From an uncultured Parasphingopyxis sp. (GTDB taxonomy: Bacteria; Pseudomonadota; Alphaproteobacteria; Sphingomonadales; Sphingomonadaceae), in assembly GCA_905479515.1 (NCBI GenBank), contig CAJQMX010000306.1, positions 1 to 27,434 on the forward strand: a stretch of DNA of 27,434 bases, given 5' to 3'. The position numbers and the translations under genes were made by a program. Of the stretch, positions 6,738-16,162 are shown piece after piece. How positions within the stretch are numbered: the first letter of the stretch is position 1; each line of letters opens with the position of its first letter. The notes beneath the pieces are model-generated. The model ran no database searches and was not told the DNA's origin. It saw nothing but the letters and a program-made list of their open reading frames with translations.

Positions 6738-8543
6738 ATGGCTGCACCCATCCTGTCTTTCGAAAATCTCGGCCTTAATCAGGGCACCGGCTGGCTGTTT
6801 CGCGGGCTGGACCTGCATATCGGCGCACGGGACCGGCTGGCGCTGATCGGCCGCAACGGAACAGGCAAGACGACGCTCTTCCGCCTGCTCACCGAACAGA
6901 TCGAAGCGGATGAAGGACGGCGGACAATCCAGCCGGGCACCCATGTTGTCCTGCTCGAACAGGATCCCGATCTTGCCGGACATGCCACACTCAAGGATTG
7001 GGCGCTGAGCGGAGACGATGCGCCGGAATTTTACGAGCTCGAAGCCATTGCAGGGCAGCTTGGCATTGATCTCGATACGGTTGCCGAAACGGCATCCGGG
7101 GGCGAACGGAGGCGCGCGGCCATTGCCCGTGCGCTTGCCCAGAACCCGGATGTGCTGCTGCTCGACGAGCCGACCAACCATCTCGACCTGACCGCGATTG
7201 ACTGGCTTGAGGACTGGCTCAGCCGGTTCAACGGCGCCTTTATCGCGATCAGCCATGACCGGACATTTCTCAAACGCCTGACCAAAGCGACGCTCTGGCT
7301 TGACCGGGGCAGTTTGCGCCGCGCGGAAATCGGCTTTGGCGGCTATGATGCCTGGGTCGAAAAAATCTATGCCGAAGAGGCCAAGACCGCGAGCCGCATG
7401 GATGCCAAGCTCAAAATTGAAACGCACTGGCTGCATCGCGGCGTAACCGCGCGGCGCAAGCGCAATCAGGGGCGGCTGACCAAATTATGGGAGCTGCGCG
7501 AGCAGCGTGCGCAGATGCTCGGCCCTACCGGCGTGGCGAAAATCGCCGTCGAGAGCGACGAGGTGAAGACGAAAAGCGTGATCGATGCACGCCGCATTTC
7601 AAAAAGCTATGGCGAGGGGAAAGACCGGCGCACGATCATCAATGATTTCACGCTCCGCATCCAGCGCGGCGACCGGATCGGCATTGTTGGCGCGAATGGC
7701 GCGGGCAAGACAACCCTGCTGAAAATGCTGATCGGCGAAATCGAGCCCGATGAGGGGCGGATCAAGCGCGCCAAGACTCTCGACAGTGTGATTATCGACC
7801 AGCAGCGCTCCAAGATGGAACCGCAAAAGACGATCCGCGAGGTGCTGACCGAAGGCAGCGACTGGATCGATGTGCGCGGCACGCCCAAACGGATCGAGGC
7901 CTATCTGAAGGAGTTCCTGTTCGATCCGGGCCTTGCCGAGGCGAAGATCGGCACCTTTTCGGGCGGCGAACGATCCCGCCTGCTGTTCGCCCGCGAATTC
8001 GCCAAAACCTCCAACCTGCTCGTGCTCGATGAGCCGACCAACGATCTCGACCTTGAGACGCTGGATCTGCTGCAGGAGGTTATCGCCGATTATGAGGGCA
8101 CCGTGCTGATCGTCAGCCATGACCGCGATTTTCTCGACCGCACGGTTACCGTTACCCTCGGCCTTGATGGATCGGGCAAGGTGGATATCGTCGCCGGTGG
8201 TTATGAGGATTGGGAGAAACGCCGCAATCCGCCACGCGAAACGGGCAAGAAGCGCGGCAAATCCAAAGGGGGATCATCACCCTCCTCGCCTGCACCAAAA
8301 TCCGCCAAGCTCAGCTATAAGGATCAGCGCGATTTTGACCGGCTTCCGGATGAAATCGACAAGATCGACGCACAGATCGCCGGAGCCGAAGCTGCGCTTG
8401 CCGATCCCGATCTCTACCAGCAGAACCCCGATCGTTTCCACGCGATAACCAGGGAAATCGACGAGGCTCGCGCCCTGCGCGAAGCGCATGAGGAACGCTG
8501 GCTGGAAGTCGCCGAGATGGCGGAATCGCTCGGGTCGGCTTAG
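6738..8543 (+). CDS. uup: ABC-F family ATPase Uup
   Basis: A 601-residue soluble twin-ATPase of the ABC-F family. The first cassette has Walker A GRNGTGKT (38-45), signature SGGER (120-124) and Walker B LLLDEPTNHLDL (140-151). The second has GANGAGKT (about 318-325), signature SGGER near 411 and Walker B VLDEPTNDLDL near 430. There is no membrane domain. The phrase VTVTLGLDGSGKVDIVAGGYEDW, followed by a basic linker and a C-terminal coiled coil (about 515-600), is characteristic of Uup rather than EttA. Uup-type proteins act on ribosomes and have been linked to DNA-structure binding and transposon precise excision. It is a monocistronic unit, divergent from the TonB receptor and convergent with the serine hydrolase, with 4 nt between the stops. 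Confidence 0.92.
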   Translation: MAAPILSFENLGLNQGTGWLFRGLDLHIGARDRLALIGRNGTGKTTLFRLLTEQIEADEGRRTIQPGTHVVLLEQDPDLAGHATLKDWALSGDDAPEFYELEAIAGQLGIDLDTVAETASGGERRRAAIARALAQNPDVLLLDEPTNHLDLTAIDWLEDWLSRFNGAFIAISHDRTFLKRLTKATLWLDRGSLRRAEIGFGGYDAWVEKIYAEEAKTASRMDAKLKIETHWLHRGVTARRKRNQGRLTKLWELREQRAQMLGPTGVAKIAVESDEVKTKSVIDARRISKSYGEGKDRRTIINDFTLRIQRGDRIGIVGANGAGKTTLLKMLIGEIEPDEGRIKRAKTLDSVIIDQQRSKMEPQKTIREVLTEGSDWIDVRGTPKRIEAYLKEFLFDPGLAEAKIGTFSGGERSRLLFAREFAKTSNLLVLDEPTNDLDLETLDLLQEVIADYEGTVLIVSHDRDFLDRTVTVTLGLDGSGKVDIVAGGYEDWEKRRNPPRETGKKRGKSKGGSSPSSPAPKSAKLSYKDQRDFDRLPDEIDKIDAQIAGAEAALADPDLYQQNPDRFHAITREIDEARALREAHEERWLEVAEMAESLGSA

Positions 8544-8547
8544 CCGG

Positions 8548-9759
8548 TCATCGCACCCAGGAACCCGATGCGTTTGAGCGATAGCCGAGTATTTCATACG
8601 CCCGGTCGATCAGGCTCTGGCAGCGGTCATTGAGCATGATGCCCGGGCCCATCTGGTTCATCGTATAGCTGAAGGCGAGGTTACATTCGGGGTCCGCAAA
8701 GCCGATCGAGCCGCCCGCGCCGACATGACCGAAAGCGCGTTCGCCGATGATCGCGCTCATCTGCTCGCCGCCCGGATAGGCACGATTGTCCATCGATTTC
8801 ATGAATCCCGAAGCGAAGCGCGTGCGGCTCAAAAGCGTCGCATCGATTCCCGTCGCGACCGAACAGCGCTCCATAATCGCTAGCTCATCCGCCGAAACGA
8901 GGGTTACCCCGTCATGCGATCCGCCATTGGCGAGCGGCGTGTACATGGCGACCTGACCGCGCGCATTGGAGATACCGCCGGCGCCGCCGATCTCAGCGCG
9001 ATGGCCGTCCGCATCGTTGGGACCCCAACCGCCTGTGTTGAGAAAGCTCAACGCCTGCAGCGATTGCGGTTCAGTAAGCAGCTTGAGCGTGAACGGAATC
9101 GGTGTTTCCTGTCCGGTGGGCTGATAGGTCTGGATGGGCGCGATCGGATGGCCGAAGTCCTCAGGAATGCCGATCCAGAAATCGGCGCTCAAGGGGCCGG
9201 AAACCTCGTCGCGGAAGAACTGGCCGAGCGTCTTGCCCGAGACGCGGCGCACGAGTTCGCCGACCGTCCAGCCGAAATTGACCATATGATAGCCAGCCGT
9301 CACGCCCGGCTCCCACCAGGCCTCCTCCTGCTCCATCCGCTCAATCATATACGCCCAGTCGAGAAAGCCGCCCGGTTTCACCGGCTCGCGCAATGCAGGC
9401 ACCGCGCTTTGATGGTTGAGCATCATCTGTACGGTCACGCTTTCCTTGCCCTTCTGCGCAAAGCCGGGCCAGTAATCGGCAACGGGCCGGTGCAATTCCA
9501 GCTCGCCGCGATCAATCAGGATGTGCGCGCACAGCGCGACCGCCGCCTTGGTGCACGAAAAGATGATCGAGACGGTGTTCTCCTGCCATGCCTCGCCAGT
9601 TTCGGGGTTCGCGACGCCGCCCCACAGATCGACCAGCGTCTCGCCGCCGACGCTCAGGCAGACCGACGCGCCGACCTCGCCGCGTTCGACGAAATTGCGT
9701 TCGAATTCGTCGCGCAGTGCCGCAAATTTCGGGTCGGCGGTGCCGTGGACTTTGGTCAT
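8548..9759 (-). CDS. Serine hydrolase, class C beta-lactamase/esterase fold
   Basis: 403 residues with the landmarks of the beta-lactamase class C-like family (PF00144): nucleophile motif SCTK (Ser68, Lys71), catalytic tyrosine Tyr157 in GYHMVNFGW, and the third motif region GHVGAGGSIGF at 344-354, which stands in for the KTG box. There is no signal peptide, so it is probably cytoplasmic, like EstB/LovD-type esterases and acyltransferases rather than true beta-lactamases. The ATG at 9759 has an AAAGGAAA ribosome binding site. Its start lies 31 nt from the stop of the DUF815 ATPase gene on the same strand, so the two may be co-transcribed. The substrate is unknown. Confidence 0.88.
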   Translation of the reverse strand: MTKVHGTADPKFAALRDEFERNFVERGEVGASVCLSVGGETLVDLWGGVANPETGEAWQENTVSIIFSCTKAAVALCAHILIDRGELELHRPVADYWPGFAQKGKESVTVQMMLNHQSAVPALREPVKPGGFLDWAYMIERMEQEEAWWEPGVTAGYHMVNFGWTVGELVRRVSGKTLGQFFRDEVSGPLSADFWIGIPEDFGHPIAPIQTYQPTGQETPIPFTLKLLTEPQSLQALSFLNTGGWGPNDADGHRAEIGGAGGISNARGQVAMYTPLANGGSHDGVTLVSADELAIMERCSVATGIDATLLSRTRFASGFMKSMDNRAYPGGEQMSAIIGERAFGHVGAGGSIGFADPECNLAFSYTMNQMGPGIMLNDRCQSLIDRAYEILGYRSNASGSWVR

Positions 9760-9790
9760 GCAGGTTTCCTTTCAACAGGTTTCGGGAGTG

Positions 9791-10615
9791 TCAGTTTTCC
9801 TGGAGCGAGCGGCCCATGCGCCCCGCCAGCTCTACCACATATTGCCAAGCCACGCGGCCCGAGCGACCGCCGCGCCGATGGGCCCAGCCGACCGCGTCAC
9901 TCTCATCATATTCAAGATCGAAATGGGCGGCATAGGCGGCGACTATCGCGAGATAATCCATCTGGCTGGCCGCATGAAAACCAAGGCTGAGCCCGAACCG
10001 ATCAGAGAGCGCGAGGCTGTCATCCAGCGCATCGCGCGGGTTCACCGGATCATCCTGTTCGGCCATGGAGCGCGGTACGATATGGCGGCGGTTCGAGGTG
10101 ACATAGAGCCGCATATTGGCAGGCCGTGCCTCTGCGCCGCCTTCGAGCAGCGAGCGCAGTGCGCGGGCCGGTGCCGCATCGCCATCAAAACCGATATCGT
10201 CAATAAAGAGAATGAAGGCGCGCGCAGCCGGGGCGAGCAGCGCAAACAGATCGGGCAGACTATCGAGCTTTTCCGGTGCAACCTCGACAAGCGCGATGCT
10301 CTCGCCCTCATCCTGCAACGCCGCAACGGCGCTTTTGGCAAGCATCGACTTGCCCGAACCCCGTGATCCCCAGAGCAGGATATCATGCGCGGCGGCGCCC
10401 TTCGCAAGCCGGTGGCTGTTTTCGAGCACGGCCTGTTTCTGGGCATCGATCCCGGTGAGGAGAGGAAGCGGCAGCGGCGCGAAATGCTGGGCTGCATGAA
10501 GTCCGTTGCCGCGCCAGACATAGGCCGGGGCTGCCAGCGGATCGGCGGGCGTCACTGGCGGCGGGGCGATGCGATCCAGTGCATCGGCGATCCGGGAAAG
10601 CGTGTCTTCGGTCAT
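9791..10615 (-). CDS. DUF815-type AAA ATPase
   Basis: 274 residues. There is a Walker A GSRGSGKS at 83-90, Walker B FILFIDD at 134-140 and a sensor-like YVTSNRRHIVPRSM at about 170-183 followed by a DRFG segment, in the order and spacing of DUF815 (PF05673), a single-domain AAA-type P-loop family found widely in proteobacteria. No DNA-binding or membrane domain is attached. The physiological role of the family is not established. It stands 103 nt downstream of the TPR gene, with two small palindromes in the gap, and upstream of the serine hydrolase gene. The ribosome binding site is weak. Confidence 0.85.
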   Translation of the reverse strand: MTEDTLSRIADALDRIAPPPVTPADPLAAPAYVWRGNGLHAAQHFAPLPLPLLTGIDAQKQAVLENSHRLAKGAAAHDILLWGSRGSGKSMLAKSAVAALQDEGESIALVEVAPEKLDSLPDLFALLAPAARAFILFIDDIGFDGDAAPARALRSLLEGGAEARPANMRLYVTSNRRHIVPRSMAEQDDPVNPRDALDDSLALSDRFGLSLGFHAASQMDYLAIVAAYAAHFDLEYDESDAVGWAHRRGGRSGRVAWQYVVELAGRMGRSLQEN

Positions 10616-10631
10616 GGAGGCGTATTAGACG

Positions 10632-10647
10632 CTATCGATCCCGATAG
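10632..10647. repeat. Short perfect palindrome before the DUF815 gene
   Basis: CTATCG and CGATAG (6-bp arms) flank a 4-nt loop, 16 bp upstream of the DUF815 start codon. It could be an operator or a leader hairpin; no T-run follows. Confidence 0.3.
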
Positions 10648-10679
10648 GCCAGTGGTCAGAGTAGCTTTTGCAACCACCG

Positions 10680-10704
10680 TCATTCCGGGCTTGATCGGGA
10701 ATGA
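10680..10704. repeat. REP-like intergenic palindrome
   Basis: TCATTCC (10680-10686) and GGAATGA (10698-10704) are perfect 7-nt arms around GGGCTTGATCG, right after the TPR gene stop. The arm sequence resembles the CATTCC...GGAATG palindromes dispersed between genes in many alphaproteobacterial genomes. It has no T-run, so it would be an mRNA end-stabilising or REP-type element rather than a classic terminator. Only one copy was noticed in this window. Confidence 0.5.
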
Positions 10705-10718
10705 GGTACATACAGCGT

Positions 10719-12719
10719 TTAGTCCGTGTCAGCCCGGGCTGCCGCGAGCCGCTCCGCAATCTGCGGGTCGTCGGGCGCGAGGCTCGCGGCCTTTTCCAGC
10801 AGTTCGATCCCGCGTTCCCGATCCACGCCGCTATCGACCAAAATCCAGCCATAAATCTCGCTGGTTGCGGCGTTCATCGGGATAAGCAGATAGGCGCGGC
10901 GCGCAAAGGCAGCGGCGCGCTCATCCTCGCCCATTTCGTGATACGCCCAGGCCAGATTGGCGAGGATCGCAGCATCCCGGTCACCCAGACGAATGCGAAG
11001 CTGCTCCAGGATCGCGGCGGCCTGCGGCCAGCGTCCGGCCTGCAGGTTCAACTGCGCGGAGATGAGCCCGGTTGCGATGTTGCGTGGATTCTGTTGCCGG
11101 AACAGGGTTAGCGTGCGCAGCGCCTCTTCGGGCTGGCCAGCGCGCTGCAAAGCATCGAACAGGCCAAGCGCGGCGCGCTCGGAAAAGCGGATATTGGCGG
11201 CGCTGGCATAGGCCGCTGCGGCATCATCATACCGACCAACCGCGCCGAGCGCATCGCCATAGATCAGATGTGCATCAGGCGCGCCGATATTCTGGTTGCG
11301 GAGCCGTTCGGCGCGCGCCAGCGCATCGCCGGTGCGCCCCAGAGCGAGATAGGCACGGATCAACTCTACCTCCGCCCGCGCCCCGCCCTGCTGCTGTGCC
11401 TCCCGCTCAATCAGGGCGAGCACAGCGCTGTCTTCCGGCGGCGCACCAAGCGGCGTCAGGCCGCCCCGTACCGGGTTCACTGCGCGCGCCAGATAAGGCG
11501 CTGCACGCCCGAAATCCCCTTCGCGCTCCCATGCACGGCCGACCAATGTCAGCACATAGCTGTCTGCATCGGGGCGGTCGGCAAGCGGCGCAAGGGTGGC
11601 AATCGCGGCGGGCATATCGCCGGCATAGAATTTTGCGGCACCGATCAGGCGCGTGGCAGCACGGTTCGCGGGCTGGAAAGCGAGCAGGTCGTCAAGAAGC
11701 CGGATCGCTGCCTCGTAATTGCCTTCCGCATACTCAATACCGGCCTGCAACAGCAGCATCGAAGGCTGCCCATCAAGCTGCCCATTGGTGAGCGCGACAA
11801 GGCGGCGGGCCAGGGCGAAATTGCGCGCACGCGCGGCAAGCACGGCCTGCAAATAACGCGCCTGCGCATTGCCGGAATCGAGCGCCAGCACATCGCGTGT
11901 GGTTTCCAGCATTTTTGCCATCCGCCCGATTTCACCGAGGGTCGCCGCGCGTTCCAGCAGCGCATCGACATTGTCGTCATCCACCGCAATCGCCCGGTCG
12001 AACCAGGCGAGGCTCGCCACAAGCCCATATTGATCGCGCACCAGACGCCCTTTGAGGAGCAGCGCCTCGACATCGTCCGGATCAAGCCTCAGCGCTTCAT
12101 TCACCGCATCGATTGCACCGGCCTGTTCCCCGGTGGACAGGCGGAACTGGGCAATGTCCATCCACAGCCCGGCATTTTCGGCATTGGCTTCAATCGCCAT
12201 GGTAAAGGCCTGGGCAGCGGCGGCGGTATCGCCCCGCGCCTGGAATGCGCGGCCGCGCACACGGGCTGCATCAGCAAAAAACTCCGGCGCAATCGCGACA
12301 TTTTCCGTTTCGGCAAGAGCGCCTTCCTCATCACCGGAAAGAAGCAGGGCTTCGGCCATCAGATGCCGGGTCCGCTCTGGTGCAATCCCTGCGCTTCGCG
12401 CCCGCTCGATGGTACGCAGCGCGCCAATGCCATCGCCCAGCGCCAATTGTGTGCGGGCCAGCATCCGCCACGCCGCTTCATCGTCCGGCGCATGATCGAC
12501 CGCGTTCATCGCCTCGACACGCGCGGCAGACAGATCACCGCTGGCTTCATAATCCTGGGCGCGTGCCAGTGCGCCCGCCGGATCGCCGCCGCGCATAGCA
12601 ATTAGCGCGCCGACTAGCAGCACGAGAAGCGCGCCACCGGCAAGGGCCAGTATCGTCTTGCGCGAAACCGGCTTCAGCACGGGGCGCAATCTCTGTTTTC
12701 TCCGCCGCCGCCGGGTCAC
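10719..12719 (-). CDS. Membrane-anchored TPR protein, PrsT-like
   Basis: 666 residues. A very basic N-terminus (MTRRRRRKQRLR) precedes one transmembrane helix (about 22-41), and the rest is a long array of tetratricopeptide-type helical pairs on the periplasmic side. Its GTG start overlaps the prsR stop by 4 nt (GTGA), so it is translationally coupled to PrsR. In XrtA/PEP-CTERM loci, prsK and prsR are accompanied by prsT, a TPR lipoprotein; position and repeat content match that role. Unlike that family, there is no lipobox cysteine, and the protein seems shorter than I recall for PrsT. The likely function is a scaffold in exopolysaccharide assembly or secretion. This is an inference from context. 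Confidence 0.75.
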   Translation of the reverse strand: MTRRRRRKQRLRPVLKPVSRKTILALAGGALLVLLVGALIAMRGGDPAGALARAQDYEASGDLSAARVEAMNAVDHAPDDEAAWRMLARTQLALGDGIGALRTIERARSAGIAPERTRHLMAEALLLSGDEEGALAETENVAIAPEFFADAARVRGRAFQARGDTAAAAQAFTMAIEANAENAGLWMDIAQFRLSTGEQAGAIDAVNEALRLDPDDVEALLLKGRLVRDQYGLVASLAWFDRAIAVDDDNVDALLERAATLGEIGRMAKMLETTRDVLALDSGNAQARYLQAVLAARARNFALARRLVALTNGQLDGQPSMLLLQAGIEYAEGNYEAAIRLLDDLLAFQPANRAATRLIGAAKFYAGDMPAAIATLAPLADRPDADSYVLTLVGRAWEREGDFGRAAPYLARAVNPVRGGLTPLGAPPEDSAVLALIEREAQQQGGARAEVELIRAYLALGRTGDALARAERLRNQNIGAPDAHLIYGDALGAVGRYDDAAAAYASAANIRFSERAALGLFDALQRAGQPEEALRTLTLFRQQNPRNIATGLISAQLNLQAGRWPQAAAILEQLRIRLGDRDAAILANLAWAYHEMGEDERAAAFARRAYLLIPMNAATSEIYGWILVDSGVDRERGIELLEKAASLAPDDPQIAERLAAARADTD

Positions 12720-14074
12720 GGGCTCAGATCATATTGTTTGAGCAGGTCGTAAAGCGTCGGGCGGCTGATCCCGAGCAGCTTTGCAGCCTGCGAGATATTG
12801 TTCTCGGCACGGGTCAATGCGAGGCGGATCGCCTTGCGATCGGCAATTTCGCGCGCTGCTTTGAGGTTTAGCGGTTCGCTGTCCGCGCCATCGTCAAAAT
12901 CGAGATCGGCGGCACTCACCAGCTTGCCATCGGCCATGATCGCGGCACGCTTCACCCGGTTTTCCAGCTCGCGGACATTGCCGGGCCAGGGCCAGGATTC
13001 GATTGCGTCCAGCCCGTCAGGCGCAAACCCGGTTACCGGAGACTGCATCTCGGCCGCATATTTGCGCAGGAAATGCCTGGCGAGCAGCGTTGCATCACCG
13101 GGCCGCTCGGCAAGCGAAGGAATTGTCACGACAATCTCGGCGAGGCGATAATAGAGGTCATCGCGGAAGGTTTTCGCCGCAATCATCGCGTCCAGATCCT
13201 GATGGGTTGCGCAGACGATGCGGACGTCCACGGGAATCGTCTTGCGCCCGCCGATCCGCTCCACGACGCGCTCCTGCAGGAAGCGCAGCAATTTCACCTG
13301 CAAGGGAAGCGGAATATCTCCGACTTCATCAAGGAACAAGGTGCCGCCCTCGGCCAGTTCGATCTTGCCTTCGGTGGTTTTCACCGCCCCCGTAAAAGCG
13401 CCTTTCTCGTACCCGAAAAGCTCAGCTTCGAGCAGACTCTCCGGGATCGCAGCGCAGTTGATGGCAACGAAAGGCTTGTCCTTGCGCGGGCTTTCATCAT
13501 GCACGCCGCGGGCGAGCAACTCCTTGCCCGTGCCGCTTGCGCCCAGCAGCATTACCGAAACATCGGCCGAAGCAACGCGCTCAATCGTGCGCGCCACCTT
13601 CAGCATTTCGGGCGCCGCCGTGATCATCCCGCCAAGCACCGTCTGGTCCGCCCCTACCGCACTGGCGAGCCGCGCATTTTCGCGCTCGATGGCATGGAAC
13701 TGAAAGGCGCGGGCCACGATCAGGCCAAGCTCATCGATGTCCACCGGCTTCTGGTAAAAATCATAGGCACCGCTCGAAATCGCGCGCAGGGCGCTCTCGC
13801 GGGCACCATGCCCCGAGGCGATGATCACCTTGGTATCGGGCTTCAGGCTCTGGATCGCTTCAAGCGTGGCAAAGCCCTCGCTCGTTCCATCGGGATCGGG
13901 GGGCAGGCCAAGATCAAGCGTAACAACTGCGGGCTCATATTGGCGCAGCATCGCAATGGCGCTGTCCCGGTCACCCGCAACCTGCACCTCATAATCCTCA
14001 TAGGCCCAGCGGAGCTGCCGCAGCAGCCCTTCATCATCTTCGACGATCAGGAGAACGGGTTTCTTGTCGGGCAC
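12716..14074 (-). CDS. prsR: PEP-CTERM-box response regulator PrsR, sigma-54 activator
   Basis: 452 residues. The receiver domain has acidic pocket Asp13/Asp14, phospho-acceptor Asp54 (TLDLGLPP) and Lys109 (YQKP). The central AAA+ domain has Walker A GASGTGKE (178-185), GAFTGA at 225-230 (the loop that contacts sigma-54) and Walker B GGTLFLDE (243-250). A Fis-type helix-turn-helix closes the protein (ISQAAKLLGISRPTLYDLL). This order and N-terminus match the XrtA-associated PrsR family, which activates PEP-CTERM genes from sigma-54 promoters. It starts with GTG after an AGAGGA site, and its first base is the last base of the prsK stop (TAGTG). PrsK is the evident partner kinase. Confidence 0.92.
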   Translation of the reverse strand: MPDKKPVLLIVEDDEGLLRQLRWAYEDYEVQVAGDRDSAIAMLRQYEPAVVTLDLGLPPDPDGTSEGFATLEAIQSLKPDTKVIIASGHGARESALRAISSGAYDFYQKPVDIDELGLIVARAFQFHAIERENARLASAVGADQTVLGGMITAAPEMLKVARTIERVASADVSVMLLGASGTGKELLARGVHDESPRKDKPFVAINCAAIPESLLEAELFGYEKGAFTGAVKTTEGKIELAEGGTLFLDEVGDIPLPLQVKLLRFLQERVVERIGGRKTIPVDVRIVCATHQDLDAMIAAKTFRDDLYYRLAEIVVTIPSLAERPGDATLLARHFLRKYAAEMQSPVTGFAPDGLDAIESWPWPGNVRELENRVKRAAIMADGKLVSAADLDFDDGADSEPLNLKAAREIADRKAIRLALTRAENNISQAAKLLGISRPTLYDLLKQYDLSP

Positions 14075-16161
14075 TATGCTGTCCTCTTGTCTGTTTCAGC
14101 ATCGGAGGCAGGAACGGCGGCAGGCACGGTTATGGTGAAGCGCGTGCCCTCACCCTCCCGGCTATCGACATCGACCCTTCCGCCCATCTCCGCGACGAGC
14201 GAACGGGCTTCAAATGCCCCGATCCCGAACCCGCCAGCCTTTGACGAGTTGAACGGGCGGAACAGTTTCTCGCGGATGAATTCCTCATCCATTCCCACGC
14301 CGCTATCCTCAATCGCAATCCACGCATCATCGCCATTGCTGTCGATCGCCAGCGAGACGGGCGCATCGGGCGCACTTGCGTCAATCGCGTTTTGCACGAG
14401 ATGGGCCAGCGCCGTTTCCAGTCGCACCGGATCGACCATCGCATGACATTCCGGCCCTGCTACGATGCGGATCGGATGGGCATCGCCGATCTGCGCGGCC
14501 AGCTGGTCAGCCAGTTTGCGCAGGCCTGTCGGGCGCGGCGCTTCGCTGCGTCCATGTGCTTTGGGCGAGAGACGCGCGAGCAGGTCATTCATTTTGCCGA
14601 CCGAGCCCTGCAGGGTTGCAATCATGTCCGCCCGGAATTCAGGATTATCGGCATGGCGCTCAGCATTGCGCGCAACCAGGCTAAGCTGGCTTACCAGATT
14701 CTTGATGTCATGCAGGATGAACGCAAAGCGGCGGTTAAACTCGTCAAAGCGCCGCGCTTCGGCCAGTGCATCCTGGCTGCTCGCTTCGGAGAGATAGCTC
14801 GCGACCTGCCGCCCGGCGATACGCAGCAAGTCAAGATCTTCCCAGTCAAGCGTTCGGTCAATGCGCGGCCGCTTGAGCAGCACCGCACCGACAAGTCGGT
14901 CCCTGTGAATCAGTGGAACAAGCGCCCAGGCGTCGGCCTGTGCTATCATCCAGTCTGGTACAAGGGTGGCGATTTCGTCGGGGTTGCCGTGATCCCCGCG
15001 GCGCAGCGGGTCAAGCTCGACAATATGGCCGCTCGCTTCGAGCCAATTACCCAGCACGGAATCATCCGTCGCGCGGACCGGGCCAAGATCGTCCCAGTTC
15101 CAGCGTGTACCGGGCTGCAATATCGTATTGCTGCCCCGCACGAGGAGCAGTCCGCCCTCGGCCTCGGTAATATCAGCCAGCGCCTGCACGACCCGTGCAT
15201 CAAGCGGATCAGTATCGGTGCCGGGCTGGGCGAGCGTATGATTGAAGCGAATCCATTCGGCGCGATAGTCATAGCGGTGTTCGAAGAGATGCTTGGCCAT
15301 TTTGACACGCAGCCATCCGCGCACCCGTTTTGATGGCAGAAGAACGATAGCGCCAACGGAAAGCAGGAAGACAAGGCCAACCTGCACCAAGGCTGCGCTG
15401 CTCCCCGCGAAATTCTCGATGAGCTCGCTCGCAAAGAACATCATCAGGAAATAGCCGGCAATCGCCAACAGGGAGAGCGACCGGAAGGTGACCTTTCTCG
15501 ACAATTTCACCTTGAGCTCCGCGTTGCGGCGCAGGGCGAACAGGAATGTAGGGACGAGACACAGCATCAGCACGCCGCGCAGGGCCAATAGCTCAACCGG
15601 CACACGGCCCGTCAGCCAGGCAAAGGTATAGAGATTGAGATCATAGGCCCACATGGCCGTGATCCCGATCATTGTCGGGCGGATGCCCCAGCGCGTTTCC
15701 GGCGCTGCCACCGTGTATAATGCATGGACAAGCAAGAGCGCGCCTATTGCGAAACACAGGTTCAGCATCAGCATCGCTGACAGCGCTATCGCATTGAGGT
15801 CTTCGCCCTCGGGTAGCAGACCCCATGCCCCGTTGATCATGATCTGAAGCACGGCCAGCAGGAAAAGCGCCACATAAACCAGCCCGACAAAGGGTCGGCG
15901 GTCATCTTCAAGGCCGCGCCTGAGCAGCACATACATAAAGGTCAGGAAACCCATGTTGCGCGCAATCTCGCCCATCCTTGCCCAAACCGAACTCGGATCG
16001 ACAGCAGAGGCAAGCCCGGCCCAGACAGCCGTCAGCAGAAAAGCCACGCCGAGAATCGCCATCGCGGCGCGGCGTTCGTGACGCGTGAACTGCCACAGCG
16101 CGAGCAGCCCAAACAGGACCGCCGTAATCGCGTGGCTCCAGGTGCCGATAAGCGCGATCAT
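14074..16161 (-). CDS. prsK: XrtA/PEP-CTERM system histidine kinase PrsK
   Basis: 695 residues. About eight N-terminal transmembrane segments (to about residue 285) are followed by a GAF-like sensor region (about 305-450), then a kinase core with phospho-acceptor His484 in ILHDIKNL, N-box QNAIDAS, G1 box EDSGVGM, the LFRPFNSSK segment, and GGFGIGAFEARSLVAEMGG. This architecture and length match PrsK, the inner-membrane kinase that accompanies PrsR in XrtA/PEP-CTERM exopolysaccharide loci. The GG-FGIG segment shows that the ATP lid is intact. The ATG follows the sugar-transferase stop by one base (TGAGATG), with GGAAGG upstream. The stimulus is unknown. Confidence 0.92.
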   Translation of the reverse strand: MIALIGTWSHAITAVLFGLLALWQFTRHERRAAMAILGVAFLLTAVWAGLASAVDPSSVWARMGEIARNMGFLTFMYVLLRRGLEDDRRPFVGLVYVALFLLAVLQIMINGAWGLLPEGEDLNAIALSAMLMLNLCFAIGALLLVHALYTVAAPETRWGIRPTMIGITAMWAYDLNLYTFAWLTGRVPVELLALRGVLMLCLVPTFLFALRRNAELKVKLSRKVTFRSLSLLAIAGYFLMMFFASELIENFAGSSAALVQVGLVFLLSVGAIVLLPSKRVRGWLRVKMAKHLFEHRYDYRAEWIRFNHTLAQPGTDTDPLDARVVQALADITEAEGGLLLVRGSNTILQPGTRWNWDDLGPVRATDDSVLGNWLEASGHIVELDPLRRGDHGNPDEIATLVPDWMIAQADAWALVPLIHRDRLVGAVLLKRPRIDRTLDWEDLDLLRIAGRQVASYLSEASSQDALAEARRFDEFNRRFAFILHDIKNLVSQLSLVARNAERHADNPEFRADMIATLQGSVGKMNDLLARLSPKAHGRSEAPRPTGLRKLADQLAAQIGDAHPIRIVAGPECHAMVDPVRLETALAHLVQNAIDASAPDAPVSLAIDSNGDDAWIAIEDSGVGMDEEFIREKLFRPFNSSKAGGFGIGAFEARSLVAEMGGRVDVDSREGEGTRFTITVPAAVPASDAETDKRTA

Positions 16162-16162
16162 C

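Noticed and set aside
8548..9759. A true beta-lactamase conferring drug resistance
   Set aside because: There is no signal peptide, and the third motif (HVGAGG) fits the esterase/acyltransferase branch, not periplasmic AmpC enzymes.
11268..14446. Two long plus-strand frames (about 445 and 457 residues) opposite the TPR and prsR genes
   Set aside because: They are mirror frames of confidently identified genes, with low-complexity arginine/histidine-rich translations and no motifs.
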